Of a stretch of DNA of 64,000 nucleotides, positions 25,269-34,240 are shown piece after piece (the stretch's first letter is position 1; each line of letters begins with the position of its first letter). The translations under genes and the position numbers were made by a program. Below the pieces are notes generated by a model. It had not been told where the DNA came from and ran no database searches. It was given only the letters and a program-made list of their open reading frames with translations. Source of the DNA: Caballeronia mineralivorans PML1(12) (GTDB taxonomy: Bacteria > Pseudomonadota > Gammaproteobacteria > Burkholderiales > Burkholderiaceae); contig NZ_AEJF01000116.1 of the NCBI RefSeq assembly GCF_001028175.1, positions 86,314 through 150,313 on the forward strand, read 5' to 3'.

Positions 25269-27418
25269 GACGCGTGTCCCCCTTCAAGATGTTGTTCGAC
25301 GAATTGCACGAGAGCCTTGGTCCGATAGTTTTTTGCGAGTGTGCGTAATTCAGCGGCGAACGCGCTATAACGCTCGTCGAGCATCGTAATGCGTTCCGCC
25401 CACAGCATGATTTCGCGCATGTTGCCCTGACGTGCAAGCCGATGCAGGTTCTCCATCTCGTGAGAAGGCACGGCCGGGCACGGCGTCACCGACGTGGGCT
25501 CCACCAGCGCGTCGCCAAGCGGCGCGTAAGTCCAGGTCAGTTTCAGCAGTCCCGCAATCTGCGTCAGCAGCGTGTCGAGGTGGATGGGTTTCGCCACGAA
25601 CGCGTCTGCGCCGGCAGTCAGGCTGCGCTGTTCATCGCCACCCGACGGACTTGCCGAGATCGCGATGATCGGCACATTTGCAAGGTCCGGCAGAAGCCGC
25701 AAGCGCCGCATGGTTTCGAGTCCGTCCATCTCCCGCATCACGATGTCGGTCAGGACCAGCGACGGACGCTTCAACCGGGCTTTCTCCAGCGCTTCCGGGC
25801 CGCTGGCGGCTTCAATCATCTCGAAGCCGATCTGGCCCAGCATGTCGACCACCACCGCGCGGTTGGTCGGCACGTCGTCAATCACCAGCACACTCATGCG
25901 CGGTCCTGCGTAGCCGGTCACCACCCACGCGGCATGAGTGACTGCCGACACGGACGGTACCGGAACTGCCTCCAGGTCGAACCAGAAGGTGCTGCCCTCG
26001 CCTTTGCGGCTCTCGACCAGGATGTCGCTTCCCATCGAACGCATGAGCTGCCGGCTGATGCCAAGGCCAAGCCCCGCTCCGCCACGATGCCGCTGTTCGA
26101 CGCCGGTTTGTTCGAACGGTTCGAAGATCAGCTCCCGTTGCGTTTCGCCAATGCCGATTCCCGTATCTTCGACCGTGAAGCGGACCCGGCCGTCGAGCAA
26201 CAGCGCCACGCGCAGGCTCACGTGGCCGGAGTCGGTGAACTTCACCGCGTTCGCCAGCAGGTTGAGCAGTACCTGGCGCAGCCGCCGCTCGTCAGCACGC
26301 ACGGCATTCGGCACGTCGGGTGCTGCGTCGCACACAAAAACAAGCTGCTTTTGTTCGGCCTTCACACCGATGATTTCCCTGATGTCGCCAAGAAGACCGG
26401 GGAGCGGCACCGCCACGATATCGAAGGGCATTTTGCCTGCCTCGATCTTAGCAATATCGAGAATGTCGTTGATCAGCGCCAGCAGATGCTCGCCACTGCG
26501 CTGGATCACGCCGAGCCCGTCACGCTGCCGCTCGCTAAGCGCCCGGTCGCGGCCCAGGACTTGCGCATACCCCAGAATGCCGTTCAGCGGCGTACGCAGT
26601 TCGTGGCTCATGTTGGCGAGGAATTCGGATTTCGCCCGGTTGGCCGCCTCGGCGGTGCGCCGGGCTTCGCGCCCCTCGGTAGCTTCCCGCTCGTCGTTAT
26701 AAGCGCAATGAAGGCGAGCGCACATGGCGTCGAATGCGGCCACTACGCGCTCCAGTTCGTCCGGCCGGCGTGGACGCCTGCGTTGCAGCGTAAAGGCTTC
26801 CGGCGCCTGCCGGAAGTCATAACTTTCAACGCGTCGCGCCACCGTGGCGAGGTGGCGCGTGACGAGTCGCGAGAAAATGTAGATGGTGAACAGGGACACG
26901 AGAAACGTATTGGCGCCCTGGCTTAGTAGGATCACTAGTGCCGTCCTGAACAGTTCGTTATACAGGTTCGCGAGTGTTGCCTCCACGCGCAGCGTGCCGA
27001 TCGCCTCCTCGTGCCCTTGAATACGGTAGACGATCGGAAAACTGCGCACGATGACCGGGCCATTCGGGTGAGTTCCGGCGGCGACCACCATGGAACTGTC
27101 GCTGGCAATCACCTCCGTGACTTCGGCTAGCCGGATGTCCGGCAGATGGAGGATGCCTTCGAGCTGGAGTTCGAGCTGCGGCCGGTCCAGCCGCCAGAGC
27201 GCTTCGCCCAGGCTGCCGCGATAACTTCCATCGATCTCCGCAAGCCGGCTTTCAATGAGCATCACTCCCCGGTTGTAATCGCGATACAGTTGAAGCGCCG
27301 TCAGCGTCAACGTGACCGTGCAACTGAACAGAAAGACTGTAGCGAGCAGCCGCATCACGACACTGCTGCGGTGGCGGCCAACCAGGTCACACAGTCCGCC
27401 AAACGTGTTGAGCGCCAT
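25265..27418 (-). CDS. Membrane hybrid histidine kinase (TM-sensor-TM-HisKA-HATPase-REC)
   Basis: The 717-residue kinase has a membrane helix at about 20-45, a periplasmic domain of about 110 residues, and a second helix at about 158-184. HAMP-like and coiled segments lead to HisKA with H272 in LANMSHELRTPLNG, then HATPase (DTGIGIG and GGAGLGLGIS). A receiver follows (about 515-640; D in LVLTDIVMREMDG). The C-terminal 60 residues look helical but lack an obvious HPt histidine. Its stop overlaps the next kinase start. It is divergent from a periplasmic binding-protein gene, so a liganded binding protein touching its periplasmic domain is a plausible input. A relay to the receiver of the second kinase is also possible. 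Confidence 0.9.
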   Translation of the reverse strand: MALNTFGGLCDLVGRHRSSVVMRLLATVFLFSCTVTLTLTALQLYRDYNRGVMLIESRLAEIDGSYRGSLGEALWRLDRPQLELQLEGILHLPDIRLAEVTEVIASDSSMVVAAGTHPNGPVIVRSFPIVYRIQGHEEAIGTLRVEATLANLYNELFRTALVILLSQGANTFLVSLFTIYIFSRLVTRHLATVARRVESYDFRQAPEAFTLQRRRPRRPDELERVVAAFDAMCARLHCAYNDEREATEGREARRTAEAANRAKSEFLANMSHELRTPLNGILGYAQVLGRDRALSERQRDGLGVIQRSGEHLLALINDILDIAKIEAGKMPFDIVAVPLPGLLGDIREIIGVKAEQKQLVFVCDAAPDVPNAVRADERRLRQVLLNLLANAVKFTDSGHVSLRVALLLDGRVRFTVEDTGIGIGETQRELIFEPFEQTGVEQRHRGGAGLGLGISRQLMRSMGSDILVESRKGEGSTFWFDLEAVPVPSVSAVTHAAWVVTGYAGPRMSVLVIDDVPTNRAVVVDMLGQIGFEMIEAASGPEALEKARLKRPSLVLTDIVMREMDGLETMRRLRLLPDLANVPIIAISASPSGGDEQRSLTAGADAFVAKPIHLDTLLTQIAGLLKLTWTYAPLGDALVEPTSVTPCPAVPSHEMENLHRLARQGNMREIMLWAERITMLDERYSAFAAELRTLAKNYRTKALVQFVEQHLEGGHAS

Positions 27419-27583
27419 ATTTCCTCAGACCAGCCTTTGTTCTTGACTCGCCTATTCTGCGCTCTCTAAAAGGGCGGCGGTCTAACGACGTGCTAACAAG
27501 AGGAACTTAAGGGACTCGCCGGCTGTCGCGGCAATCAGGCGACGCCGTCAAGCTTGCCGGCGTTCCGTGGTTGGGAGAAAAGC

Positions 27584-28456
27584 GTGCGTATTGTCCTCAT
27601 GGGATGGCTAGCCGTGCTCGCGATGACCTCGACGGTGTGCGCGCAGGATATCGTGAAACCCCTAAAATCCGAGGAATACCTCGTCCGCTACGCGTATGCG
27701 TTCGAATTGCTCACCGAAGTGCTGCGGCGGACAACGCCGAAATACGGCCCTTACATCGAGCGTGCCTATACGGACGACATCTCCGTTGCGCGCTCGCATC
27801 TGGAAGCGATCAAGGGAAAACGGATCAACATCATGATCAGCGACGTGGGCCACAAGGACTTGGACGAGGGCATGATTCCAATCCCGTTTCCCATCGACAA
27901 AGGTTTGCTTGGCTACCGTGTAGCGCTGATTTCAAAGGACAGTCAGGAGAAAATTGCCCAGGTCGGGACGCTGGATCAATTCCGCGCACTTTCGGTCGGC
28001 CAGGGTGCGTTATGGGGCGATGTTCGCGTATACGAGTACAACCGCGTCCCGGTGAGAACCGCCGAGACCTATGACTCTTTATTTCTCATGCTGACGCATG
28101 GGCGCTTCGACATGTTTCCGCGTGGCGTAACCGAGGCGCCCGGAGAGCTTGCCGCCTACCGCGGACTTTATCCCGAACTCGCGATCGAGCAGCATCTGCT
28201 AATTAAATATGCGTTTGCACAATGCTTCTACGTCAGCAAATCCGATCCGCGTCTGGCGACCCGCATCAACGACGGCCTGGAACAAATGGAGCGCGACGGC
28301 AGCTTTGACGCCTTCTTCAACCGCCATTTCGCGAGGCAACTATCCGAACTCAGGCTAAATACGCGAACCATCATTGAGCTCAAGAACCCGTTCCTGCCGC
28401 CGTGGGTTCCCTATGCCCGCAAGGAGCTATGGTTCGATCCTGCAAAGGCGCAGTAA
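27584..28456 (+). CDS. Periplasmic solute-binding-like protein, possible sensor partner
   Basis: The 290-residue product has a signal peptide (MRIVLMGWLAVLAMTSTVCAQ) and an SBP_bac_3-like fold. It reads through TTPKYGPYIERAY, KGLLGYRVALIS, and a DSLFLMLTHGRFDMFPRG stretch. I chose GTG 27584 because GGGAG lies just upstream and it gives a clean signal peptide. There is no transporter gene beside it. It is divergent from the two-kinase operon and lies 8 bases from the convergent porin stop, so a role in signal delivery to the membrane kinase is more likely than transport. Part of its 3' end is duplicated at 33773-33912. Confidence 0.83.
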   Translation: MRIVLMGWLAVLAMTSTVCAQDIVKPLKSEEYLVRYAYAFELLTEVLRRTTPKYGPYIERAYTDDISVARSHLEAIKGKRINIMISDVGHKDLDEGMIPIPFPIDKGLLGYRVALISKDSQEKIAQVGTLDQFRALSVGQGALWGDVRVYEYNRVPVRTAETYDSLFLMLTHGRFDMFPRGVTEAPGELAAYRGLYPELAIEQHLLIKYAFAQCFYVSKSDPRLATRINDGLEQMERDGSFDAFFNRHFARQLSELRLNTRTIIELKNPFLPPWVPYARKELWFDPAKAQ

Positions 28457-28461
28457 CTTCG
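28420..28461 (+). repeat. 42-bp direct repeat, copy 1 (3' end of the binding-protein gene)
   Basis: This 42-base stretch spans the last ten codons, stop and five following bases of the binding-protein gene. It is identical to 33871-33912. Confidence 0.9.
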
Positions 28462-28464
28462 CAA

Positions 28465-29652
28465 TCAGAAGGCATGCCTGATCCCGACAATGCCGACAAA
28501 CTGCGACGGTCCCGAAGAGGGCGATGTGTTCTGCGAGTCGCCGACCACAGCTACCGCGTCCACGATGCTCGTGCCAGTCGTGCCCACCGCGACAAGCGCC
28601 TTGCCCTGCGCGCGCTGATAAGCCTGGAGCGCGTATATCGTCGTGCGCTTCGACAAACCGTAGGTTTCTTCCAGCGATATCTGATGATAGCGAGCCGGAT
28701 CGCTCACGCCATTGGACTTGCTTGCCCGCGTGTAGCTGTACCCAGCCCCAACAATCGCTGCAGGAGTGAGGCGGTACGTCGATATGACGCCGTAGGTGTT
28801 GAACACGGCTTCGCTCGCGAAGAGCGAGCCCGAGCCCGGCGCGTACTGCACGTTCGAATAGTTGACGCCGACCATCAGGTCGTTGAAGTTGTAGCGCGCC
28901 GCTGCGGCGATCAGCTGCGCGCTCCGGGCAGACGCATAGCCATTATTCACGGGCGAATTAATGGCAAAGGCGCCGAGCGCCGGGCTCGTCACAATGTCCT
29001 TCAGCTTGACGTAACCGGCGGCAGCGGCAAAATCCTTGTAGTCGTAGCGCAGCGCAGCACTGAAATTGCTCCCGTTGGCAACGCTTCCCGGTACGCCGCC
29101 CAGACCGTATTGCGCGCTGAATTGCAGACCCGCCAAATTCTGCGATGCATAGGTAATCGAATTGTTGAAGCGCAAGGTCGTGTCGAGTGCGTCGAGATCG
29201 CCCGGGTGTGCACCGGTCGCGCCTGTGAGCACGCCGGTGGGACCCAGGCCACCGACCATGGTGAAGTACGGCGTGTACTGACGGCCAAGCGTGAACGTAC
29301 CATACGTATCGTTGCTCAAGCCGACGTACGCTTGCCGATTGAAGATCAGACCGGCGCTGCTCTGCGCGCCGTTCAGCGAATTGAAACCGCTCTCGAGACG
29401 AAAGATGGCCTTCGTACCGCTACCGAGATCTTCGGAGCCAAGGAATCCGAACTTACTCGCTTGCAGATTGCCTTGGCTCATGTAGAAATTCGAATGCCCG
29501 CGCTGATTGCTGGCATAGGAGAAGGCATTGTCGACTACGCCGTACAGCGTCACGCTCGTCTGTGCCAAAGCATCTGCGGAAAACGTCACGCCGGAAAGCG
29601 GGACGCAAGAGAAGATCACCGCGCGTACGATCGTGCGTTTTTGCTTGTTCAT
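28465..29652 (-). CDS. Outer-membrane porin (Burkholderia OmpC-like, Porin_4)
   Basis: This 395-residue porin has a signal peptide ending in SADALA, then QTSVTLYGVVDNAFSY. It has GFLGSEDLGSGTKAIFRLESG, GLSNDTYGTFTLGRQYTP, and a C-terminal RHAF. AGAGG precedes ATG 29652; the longer in-frame start at 29739 has no signal peptide in the right place. It is the last of three co-oriented genes with GH31 (41-base gap) and MFS, so it is likely the outer-membrane entry for the same glycoside. Confidence 0.93.
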   Translation of the reverse strand: MNKQKRTIVRAVIFSCVPLSGVTFSADALAQTSVTLYGVVDNAFSYASNQRGHSNFYMSQGNLQASKFGFLGSEDLGSGTKAIFRLESGFNSLNGAQSSAGLIFNRQAYVGLSNDTYGTFTLGRQYTPYFTMVGGLGPTGVLTGATGAHPGDLDALDTTLRFNNSITYASQNLAGLQFSAQYGLGGVPGSVANGSNFSAALRYDYKDFAAAAGYVKLKDIVTSPALGAFAINSPVNNGYASARSAQLIAAAARYNFNDLMVGVNYSNVQYAPGSGSLFASEAVFNTYGVISTYRLTPAAIVGAGYSYTRASKSNGVSDPARYHQISLEETYGLSKRTTIYALQAYQRAQGKALVAVGTTGTSIVDAVAVVGDSQNTSPSSGPSQFVGIVGIRHAF

Positions 29653-29693
29653 TGTGCATTGCCTCTTGAAGGATAAACACGTTGTCGACGGGG

Positions 29694-32111
29694 TCATCCC
29701 CGAGGGACCCGGACAGTCAGACGGCGCCAGCCGCCCCACGTTTTCTCAGCTACCAGTTCGACGTCTGCGCACGCGACCGGACGCGTCTCGCTAGCCGGTA
29801 TCAGCACCGGCACATGCGATTGTTCTCGCGGCATCCGCCCTTCTCGTGCGATGGAAAGATGCAGGGTCTGCGCAGTCGACTCGATCGATACGTTCCATCG
29901 CCCCTGCTCGCCGGTGCGCCACGCTTCGCTTTCGCCGTCGTCTTCAACACAGCCGCCGCGCGCGACGCCCTCACCCGAAAATGGCACGACGATGAAGGCG
30001 CGCTCATCGGCGGGACATGCGAAGTGTTGTTCAGCCACATTCATCGCGATCACGCCGCCTTCACGAATCAGCATGACGGGTTGATCGAAAGGCGCAGGCA
30101 AGCGGATGGTCTCGCCGCCTTCGAATGCTTCTCCGCTCCAGTACGAGACCCAGCGCGAGCCGGCGGGCAGATAGACTTCGCGCGTCGTCTGGCCGGCTTC
30201 GACGACCGGTGCAACCAGCAGAGAAGCGCCTAGCATCATGTCGTCGCCATCGGCGAGGCAGTTCGGGTCGCAGGGAAACTCCGCGAAGAGCGGGCGCAGC
30301 ACCGGTTCATAGGCGCTATGCGACTGCCACAGCAACTCGTAGAGATAGGGAATCAGGCGATACCGCAGCTTGATCAGATCAGATACCTGACGCGTGAAGT
30401 CCGGGTACATCCATGGCTCGTTCACGCTGCCGTCGTCGTTCCATGAGTGGATACTGAAACGCGGCAAAAAGATGCCGAACGCCACCCAGCGCACGAACAG
30501 TTCCGGCTCTGGCGCAGGCCCTGAAAACCCGCCAATGTCATGCCCTGTGTTCGACACGCCCGACATCGCGAGACCCAGGCCCATCTTCAGGTTGTAGCGC
30601 AATGTTTCCCAGGACGTGTAGTTGTCGCCCGACCACGTCTGTACGTATCGATGCATGCCAACGCCACCAGAGCGCGACACCAGAAACGGGCGCTTGGCCG
30701 GTGCGTGTTCGCGCTGTGCGTCTCTTGATGCCCGCATCATCAACTGGGTTTGCAGCACCTTCGCCTGTTGCGCCGGACATGACTTGCCGAAGCCATGCGC
30801 AATGGCGTCCGGCGTCCAGATCTCGAACTCGTTGTTGTCGTTCCAGGTGGCGGCTACCCCGTATTGCAGCAAGCTGTCCTTTACCCGCGTTTTCCACCAG
30901 TCGATGGTCGCGGGATTCGTGAAGTCGAGGTACGCACCAACCTCGTCCCAGAACTGAACCCACGCAGGACTGCCGCCGCGGGCGCGAATGAGGAGCCCGG
31001 CTTCATCGACTTCCTTGAAGGCCGGGTGGTCCTGCAGCAGGCATGGTTTGATGTTGGCGCACAGCCGCACGCCATGTTCGAGATAGCCGTTGACGAAAGC
31101 GCCGATGTCCGGAAATTTGTCGCGATTCCAGTTGAAAACGTAGCGTTTCGCGCCTATCGACGTGTAGCCCGAGGACAGATGAAACGAGTCGCACAGAACG
31201 TCGTGCTCGCCACACCGCTCGATGAATTCGCCCATGCGCTCCTGTGCATCGGGTGCGTCGGTATAACTCATCGTCGAGCCGGAATAACCGAGCCCCCACT
31301 TTGGCATCCACGCCGGGCGCCCCGTCAACCACGTAAAGCGCCGCACGGCCGAAAGCGGCGTGCCGGGGGACGCGATGAAGTAGTAATCGAGGTCTCCGTG
31401 TTCGGCAATGAAATGCCGATAGGCGCCGTGGTAATTGTCCAGCTCGCGGCCCATGTCGAAACGGCAGTCGGCGAGGGTGTCGTAGAACAGGCCAAATCCC
31501 GTGGCCGTTTCCGGCTGCCATGTCACATAGAAAGGGATGTGTTTATAGAGAGGATCTGTCGTGCGGGCGCTGTAGCCCATCGCGTCGATGTTGCGCATCT
31601 CGTAGCTCTGGTTCGCGCGGTCAAGCGATCCGGCGCGCTCACCGAGTCCGATATACAACTCGCCGCGCTGGCGCTCGACATAGTGATAGACCCGTGAATC
31701 CCACCAGCCGAAGTTGTACGCCTGGGTTCGGCGATCGCTCAAGACGCGATGCCACGTCCCGTCCTTGAGTACTTCCCACGAACAGAATCCTCCGTCGTGC
31801 TCGACAGTAAGACGGATGCAGGCAGTTTCAACGACAAGCCGCTGCGCTGCGTTCACTACCGTGTAGTGCGTTTCACTGAAGCCGCTCATGTCGCGGCGCT
31901 CGCGGCCTTCAACTGGCGTGTCTTCCATGCCGGGCGCAATCGCCCAGGTGCGGGGTCCGCAAAGTTCGCCCTCGGGCAGCACGAGCACGCGAATAATGTC
32001 GTCGGCGAGGACGAACAGTTCGATTCCGCATCCTGTGTCCGCCGTCAATTCGAGGTGGTTACCGGCATGACCGGAAAGCGCAAAGCGAGGTCGAATGTTG
32101 AGTGTTGCCAT
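29694..32111 (-). CDS. Glycoside hydrolase family 31 (alpha-glucosidase/alpha-xylosidase)
   Basis: The 805-residue protein is of usual GH31 length: an N-terminal beta domain, a central TIM barrel, and two C-terminal beta domains. The nucleophile region is WNDNNEFEIW, and the acid/base aspartate is in WSGDNYTSW. Other GH31 marks are WMPKWGLGYSGS and NTGHDIGGF. It has no signal peptide, so it acts in the cytoplasm on sugar imported by the MFS transporter encoded 20 bases upstream. The substrate (alpha-glucoside or alpha-xyloside) is not determined. Confidence 0.9.
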   Translation of the reverse strand: MATLNIRPRFALSGHAGNHLELTADTGCGIELFVLADDIIRVLVLPEGELCGPRTWAIAPGMEDTPVEGRERRDMSGFSETHYTVVNAAQRLVVETACIRLTVEHDGGFCSWEVLKDGTWHRVLSDRRTQAYNFGWWDSRVYHYVERQRGELYIGLGERAGSLDRANQSYEMRNIDAMGYSARTTDPLYKHIPFYVTWQPETATGFGLFYDTLADCRFDMGRELDNYHGAYRHFIAEHGDLDYYFIASPGTPLSAVRRFTWLTGRPAWMPKWGLGYSGSTMSYTDAPDAQERMGEFIERCGEHDVLCDSFHLSSGYTSIGAKRYVFNWNRDKFPDIGAFVNGYLEHGVRLCANIKPCLLQDHPAFKEVDEAGLLIRARGGSPAWVQFWDEVGAYLDFTNPATIDWWKTRVKDSLLQYGVAATWNDNNEFEIWTPDAIAHGFGKSCPAQQAKVLQTQLMMRASRDAQREHAPAKRPFLVSRSGGVGMHRYVQTWSGDNYTSWETLRYNLKMGLGLAMSGVSNTGHDIGGFSGPAPEPELFVRWVAFGIFLPRFSIHSWNDDGSVNEPWMYPDFTRQVSDLIKLRYRLIPYLYELLWQSHSAYEPVLRPLFAEFPCDPNCLADGDDMMLGASLLVAPVVEAGQTTREVYLPAGSRWVSYWSGEAFEGGETIRLPAPFDQPVMLIREGGVIAMNVAEQHFACPADERAFIVVPFSGEGVARGGCVEDDGESEAWRTGEQGRWNVSIESTAQTLHLSIAREGRMPREQSHVPVLIPASETRPVACADVELVAEKTWGGWRRLTVRVPRG

Positions 32112-32131
32112 GTCACACCTTTGACGTTGGG

Positions 32132-33421
32132 TTAAACGGCGGTGCTCGTGCCGTGATCGCCGGGTAGTTGACGGGATTCGCGTGTGTAACCGCGCATCAG
32201 GATCACCAGCAGCGTCACACCGATCAGGTCGAATGCGCCCAGTGCGGCAAACAGCGGTTTATAGCCAATCGTGTCGGCCAGCGCGCCGACGAGCAGAGAG
32301 AATCCAAGCCCGCCGATCCACGCCGCCATACCGGCGAAGCCGCTGGCCGTCCCGACTTCGCCCGGTTTGAAGACGTCCGCGCTCAGGGTATTGACGAGCG
32401 CCGAGATCATCTGGTGAGCGAAGCCGCCCACGCAGAACAGCGCGATGGCCTGATAGGGAGAAGCGACCCATCCGATGCAAGCCGGCCCGATCATCATGAA
32501 TGCGCCGAGCGCTACGCCGGCAATGCGCGACCAGATCAGCGGTACGCGCAGATGCTTCATCAGGAACGGAGAAAGGTAACCTCCGAACAAACCACCCATA
32601 TCGGCCGCGAGGAAGGGCAGCCACGCGAACAGGGCGATCTCCTTGAGGTCCATGTGGCGTTCGGTGACCAGGTAAAGCGGGATCCAGAAACTGAAGGTCT
32701 GCCAGGCCGGCTCCGCGAAGAAGCGCGCTTGAGCGATTGCCCAGAAGCGGCGTGTGCCGAGCACTTCCTTGATGCCGTGCTTGCCCGGACCAACGATGCT
32801 CGTCTGCCCGCCGATGATCGTGTTGCGCTCCTTGTCCGAGATCCGTGCGTGGTCGGCGGGCGATCGATAGAACAGGTACCACATCGCAGCCCAGACGAAC
32901 CCTAACGCGCCGGTCACCGCAAACGCGCTCTGCCAGCCATAGCGAAGCGAGAGGAAGATCACCAGGGGCGGCGCAAACAGCGAACCCAGCGACGTGCCCG
33001 CGTTGAAGTAGCCGACCGCAACGGACTTCTCCTTGTTAGGAAACCACTCGGCGACCACCTTCATGCCCGCCGGAATCGCCACGGCCTCCGATAAGCCCAT
33101 TAGCCCGCGAAATGCCGCCAGTGAGACCCAACTGCCGGCGAAGCCATGCAGGCAACCCACCAGGGACCACAGGCAGGCGAACAGAGCGAATCCAATTCGA
33201 AGGCCGATCAGATCGATGACCAGGCCGCACACCGGCTGCATGATCGTGTAGCCGACCTGGAACGCCGCGACGACATACGAGTATTGCTGCGTGCTCATGT
33301 GCAACAGCGTCTTCAACTGCGGGGCCAGCACCCCCAACGCGTTGCGCGACAGATAGTTGACGATCGTGCCTAAACACACGAGGGCGATAATCCACCAGCG
33401 CAAGCCAGCAATTGTTCTCAC
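32132..33421 (-). CDS. MFS transporter (anion:cation symporter/hexuronate-like)
   Basis: The 429-residue protein has twelve hydrophobic segments and the opening RTIAGLRWWIIALVCLGTIV, then NYLSRNALGVLAPQL, typical of the ACS family (ExuT/GudP type). GTG 33421 has AAGGAG six bases upstream; longer readings lack this. It leads a transcript with GH31 and porin, so it probably imports the GH31 substrate. That would be an unusual cargo for an ACS-like carrier, so a sugar-acid glycoside is one possibility. Confidence 0.88.
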   Translation of the reverse strand: MRTIAGLRWWIIALVCLGTIVNYLSRNALGVLAPQLKTLLHMSTQQYSYVVAAFQVGYTIMQPVCGLVIDLIGLRIGFALFACLWSLVGCLHGFAGSWVSLAAFRGLMGLSEAVAIPAGMKVVAEWFPNKEKSVAVGYFNAGTSLGSLFAPPLVIFLSLRYGWQSAFAVTGALGFVWAAMWYLFYRSPADHARISDKERNTIIGGQTSIVGPGKHGIKEVLGTRRFWAIAQARFFAEPAWQTFSFWIPLYLVTERHMDLKEIALFAWLPFLAADMGGLFGGYLSPFLMKHLRVPLIWSRIAGVALGAFMMIGPACIGWVASPYQAIALFCVGGFAHQMISALVNTLSADVFKPGEVGTASGFAGMAAWIGGLGFSLLVGALADTIGYKPLFAALGAFDLIGVTLLVILMRGYTRESRQLPGDHGTSTAV

Positions 33422-33667
33422 TTCTGTCTCCTTCCGTTTGGTGTGGCTAACACCTTGGCGCCGGTCGGGCGTGGCCGTCATGTGCGAATTCGAACATCGA
33501 TGCAATTTTCTTATCGGTCATCGTATCAGTTGAGTTTGCGCTTTAAATTGGGGAAAACCATATATTTCGAGGCTTTTTTCGAGGTTTTCACGCGATCACT
33601 GGGCTATCATCGACAACTGTTATCTGACAACTTATCATAAAAATGTTCATTTTTATTTTCGTTTATA
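33422..33667. promoter_or_regulatory. AT-rich promoter region of the MFS-GH31-porin operon, with direct repeat
   Basis: This stretch is much more AT-rich than its surroundings, especially 33530-33665. It carries a direct repeat, ACAACTGTTATC at 33613-33624 and ACAACTTATC at 33627-33636, that could be a regulator site. The operon has no dedicated regulator next to it. Confidence 0.5.
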
Positions 33668-33772
33668 GTGTTTTCTTCGTTTGTGCAACGCACTCGTGCG
33701 GATCAGACGAGCAGAGGTCGCTGTCACGTTAACGAGGTGGTTGTGCAGGCTGAACCGATGAGGAAAGCTAAG

Positions 33773-33907
33773 AAGTGTGCGTTCGCCCAATGCTTCCACA
33801 TAGGCAGATCCGATCCGCGCCTTGCAACGCGCATGAACAACGATCAGGAACAAATGGAGTGCGACGGCAGCAAGGAGCTATGGTTCGATCCTGCAAAGGC
33901 GCAGTAA
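33773..33907 (+). pseudogene. Decayed partial copy of the binding-protein gene at 27584
   Basis: Translated from 33773, it reads KCAFAQCFHIGRSDPRLATR... and matches residues near the C-terminus of the 27584 protein (KYAFAQCFYVSKSDPRLATR). After CDGS it jumps to KELWFDPAKAQ, the exact C-terminus. The missing part is 117 bases (39 codons, equivalent to 28304-28420), deleted in frame at a shared GC dinucleotide. There is no signal peptide, and the upstream part of the gene is absent, so it is a remnant. Confidence 0.85.
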
Positions 33908-33912
33908 CTTCG
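33871..33912 (+). repeat. 42-bp direct repeat, copy 2
   Basis: Identical to 28420-28461. Homology stops abruptly at 33912, where the sequence becomes the tail of the minus-strand gene at 34240. It marks a duplication end point. Confidence 0.9.
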
Positions 33913-34240
33913 ACGTAGCCCATGCGCGGTCCCGGCCCTGACGATCAACCGCGTAGTGTTCCGGCGCATGCACCTGCAGGTCTTTAATGCGTTCTTCTAA
34001 TTCGACCAGCAGTTTTGTTTGTTCTTCGTTCAACGCGCCGCCATGCGATTTCCGAAGCTCGCCCAGGGTATTGGAGAGTTGTCTTAGCGCGGCCGGTTCA
34101 ACGCTTATCAGCGGCCAGCACTGCAGCAGGAACGTCAAGGAGGTGATGTTCCTGGTTTCGCACCACGCGTCGAACAAGCGCGAGCAGATGCCCTCGATTT
34201 GTCCAACGGCAGCTCCATGGTTGAAAAGATCGGCACTCAT
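33878..34240 (-). CDS. Hypothetical protein with C-terminus formed by the duplicated segment
   Basis: A 120-residue hypothetical with a helical look (LKELRKSHGG-type heptads in ALRQLSNTLGELRKSHGG and LVELEERIKDLQ). I recognise no family. Its last eleven codons (SKLLRLCRIEP) and stop are read from the reverse strand of the 42-bp repeat, so the original 3' end was probably lost when that segment arrived. The ATG at 34240 has only a weak ribosome-binding site; an upstream in-frame start at 34294 exists. Whether it is still functional is unclear. Confidence 0.5.
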   Translation of the reverse strand: MSADLFNHGAAVGQIEGICSRLFDAWCETRNITSLTFLLQCWPLISVEPAALRQLSNTLGELRKSHGGALNEEQTKLLVELEERIKDLQVHAPEHYAVDRQGRDRAWATSKLLRLCRIEP

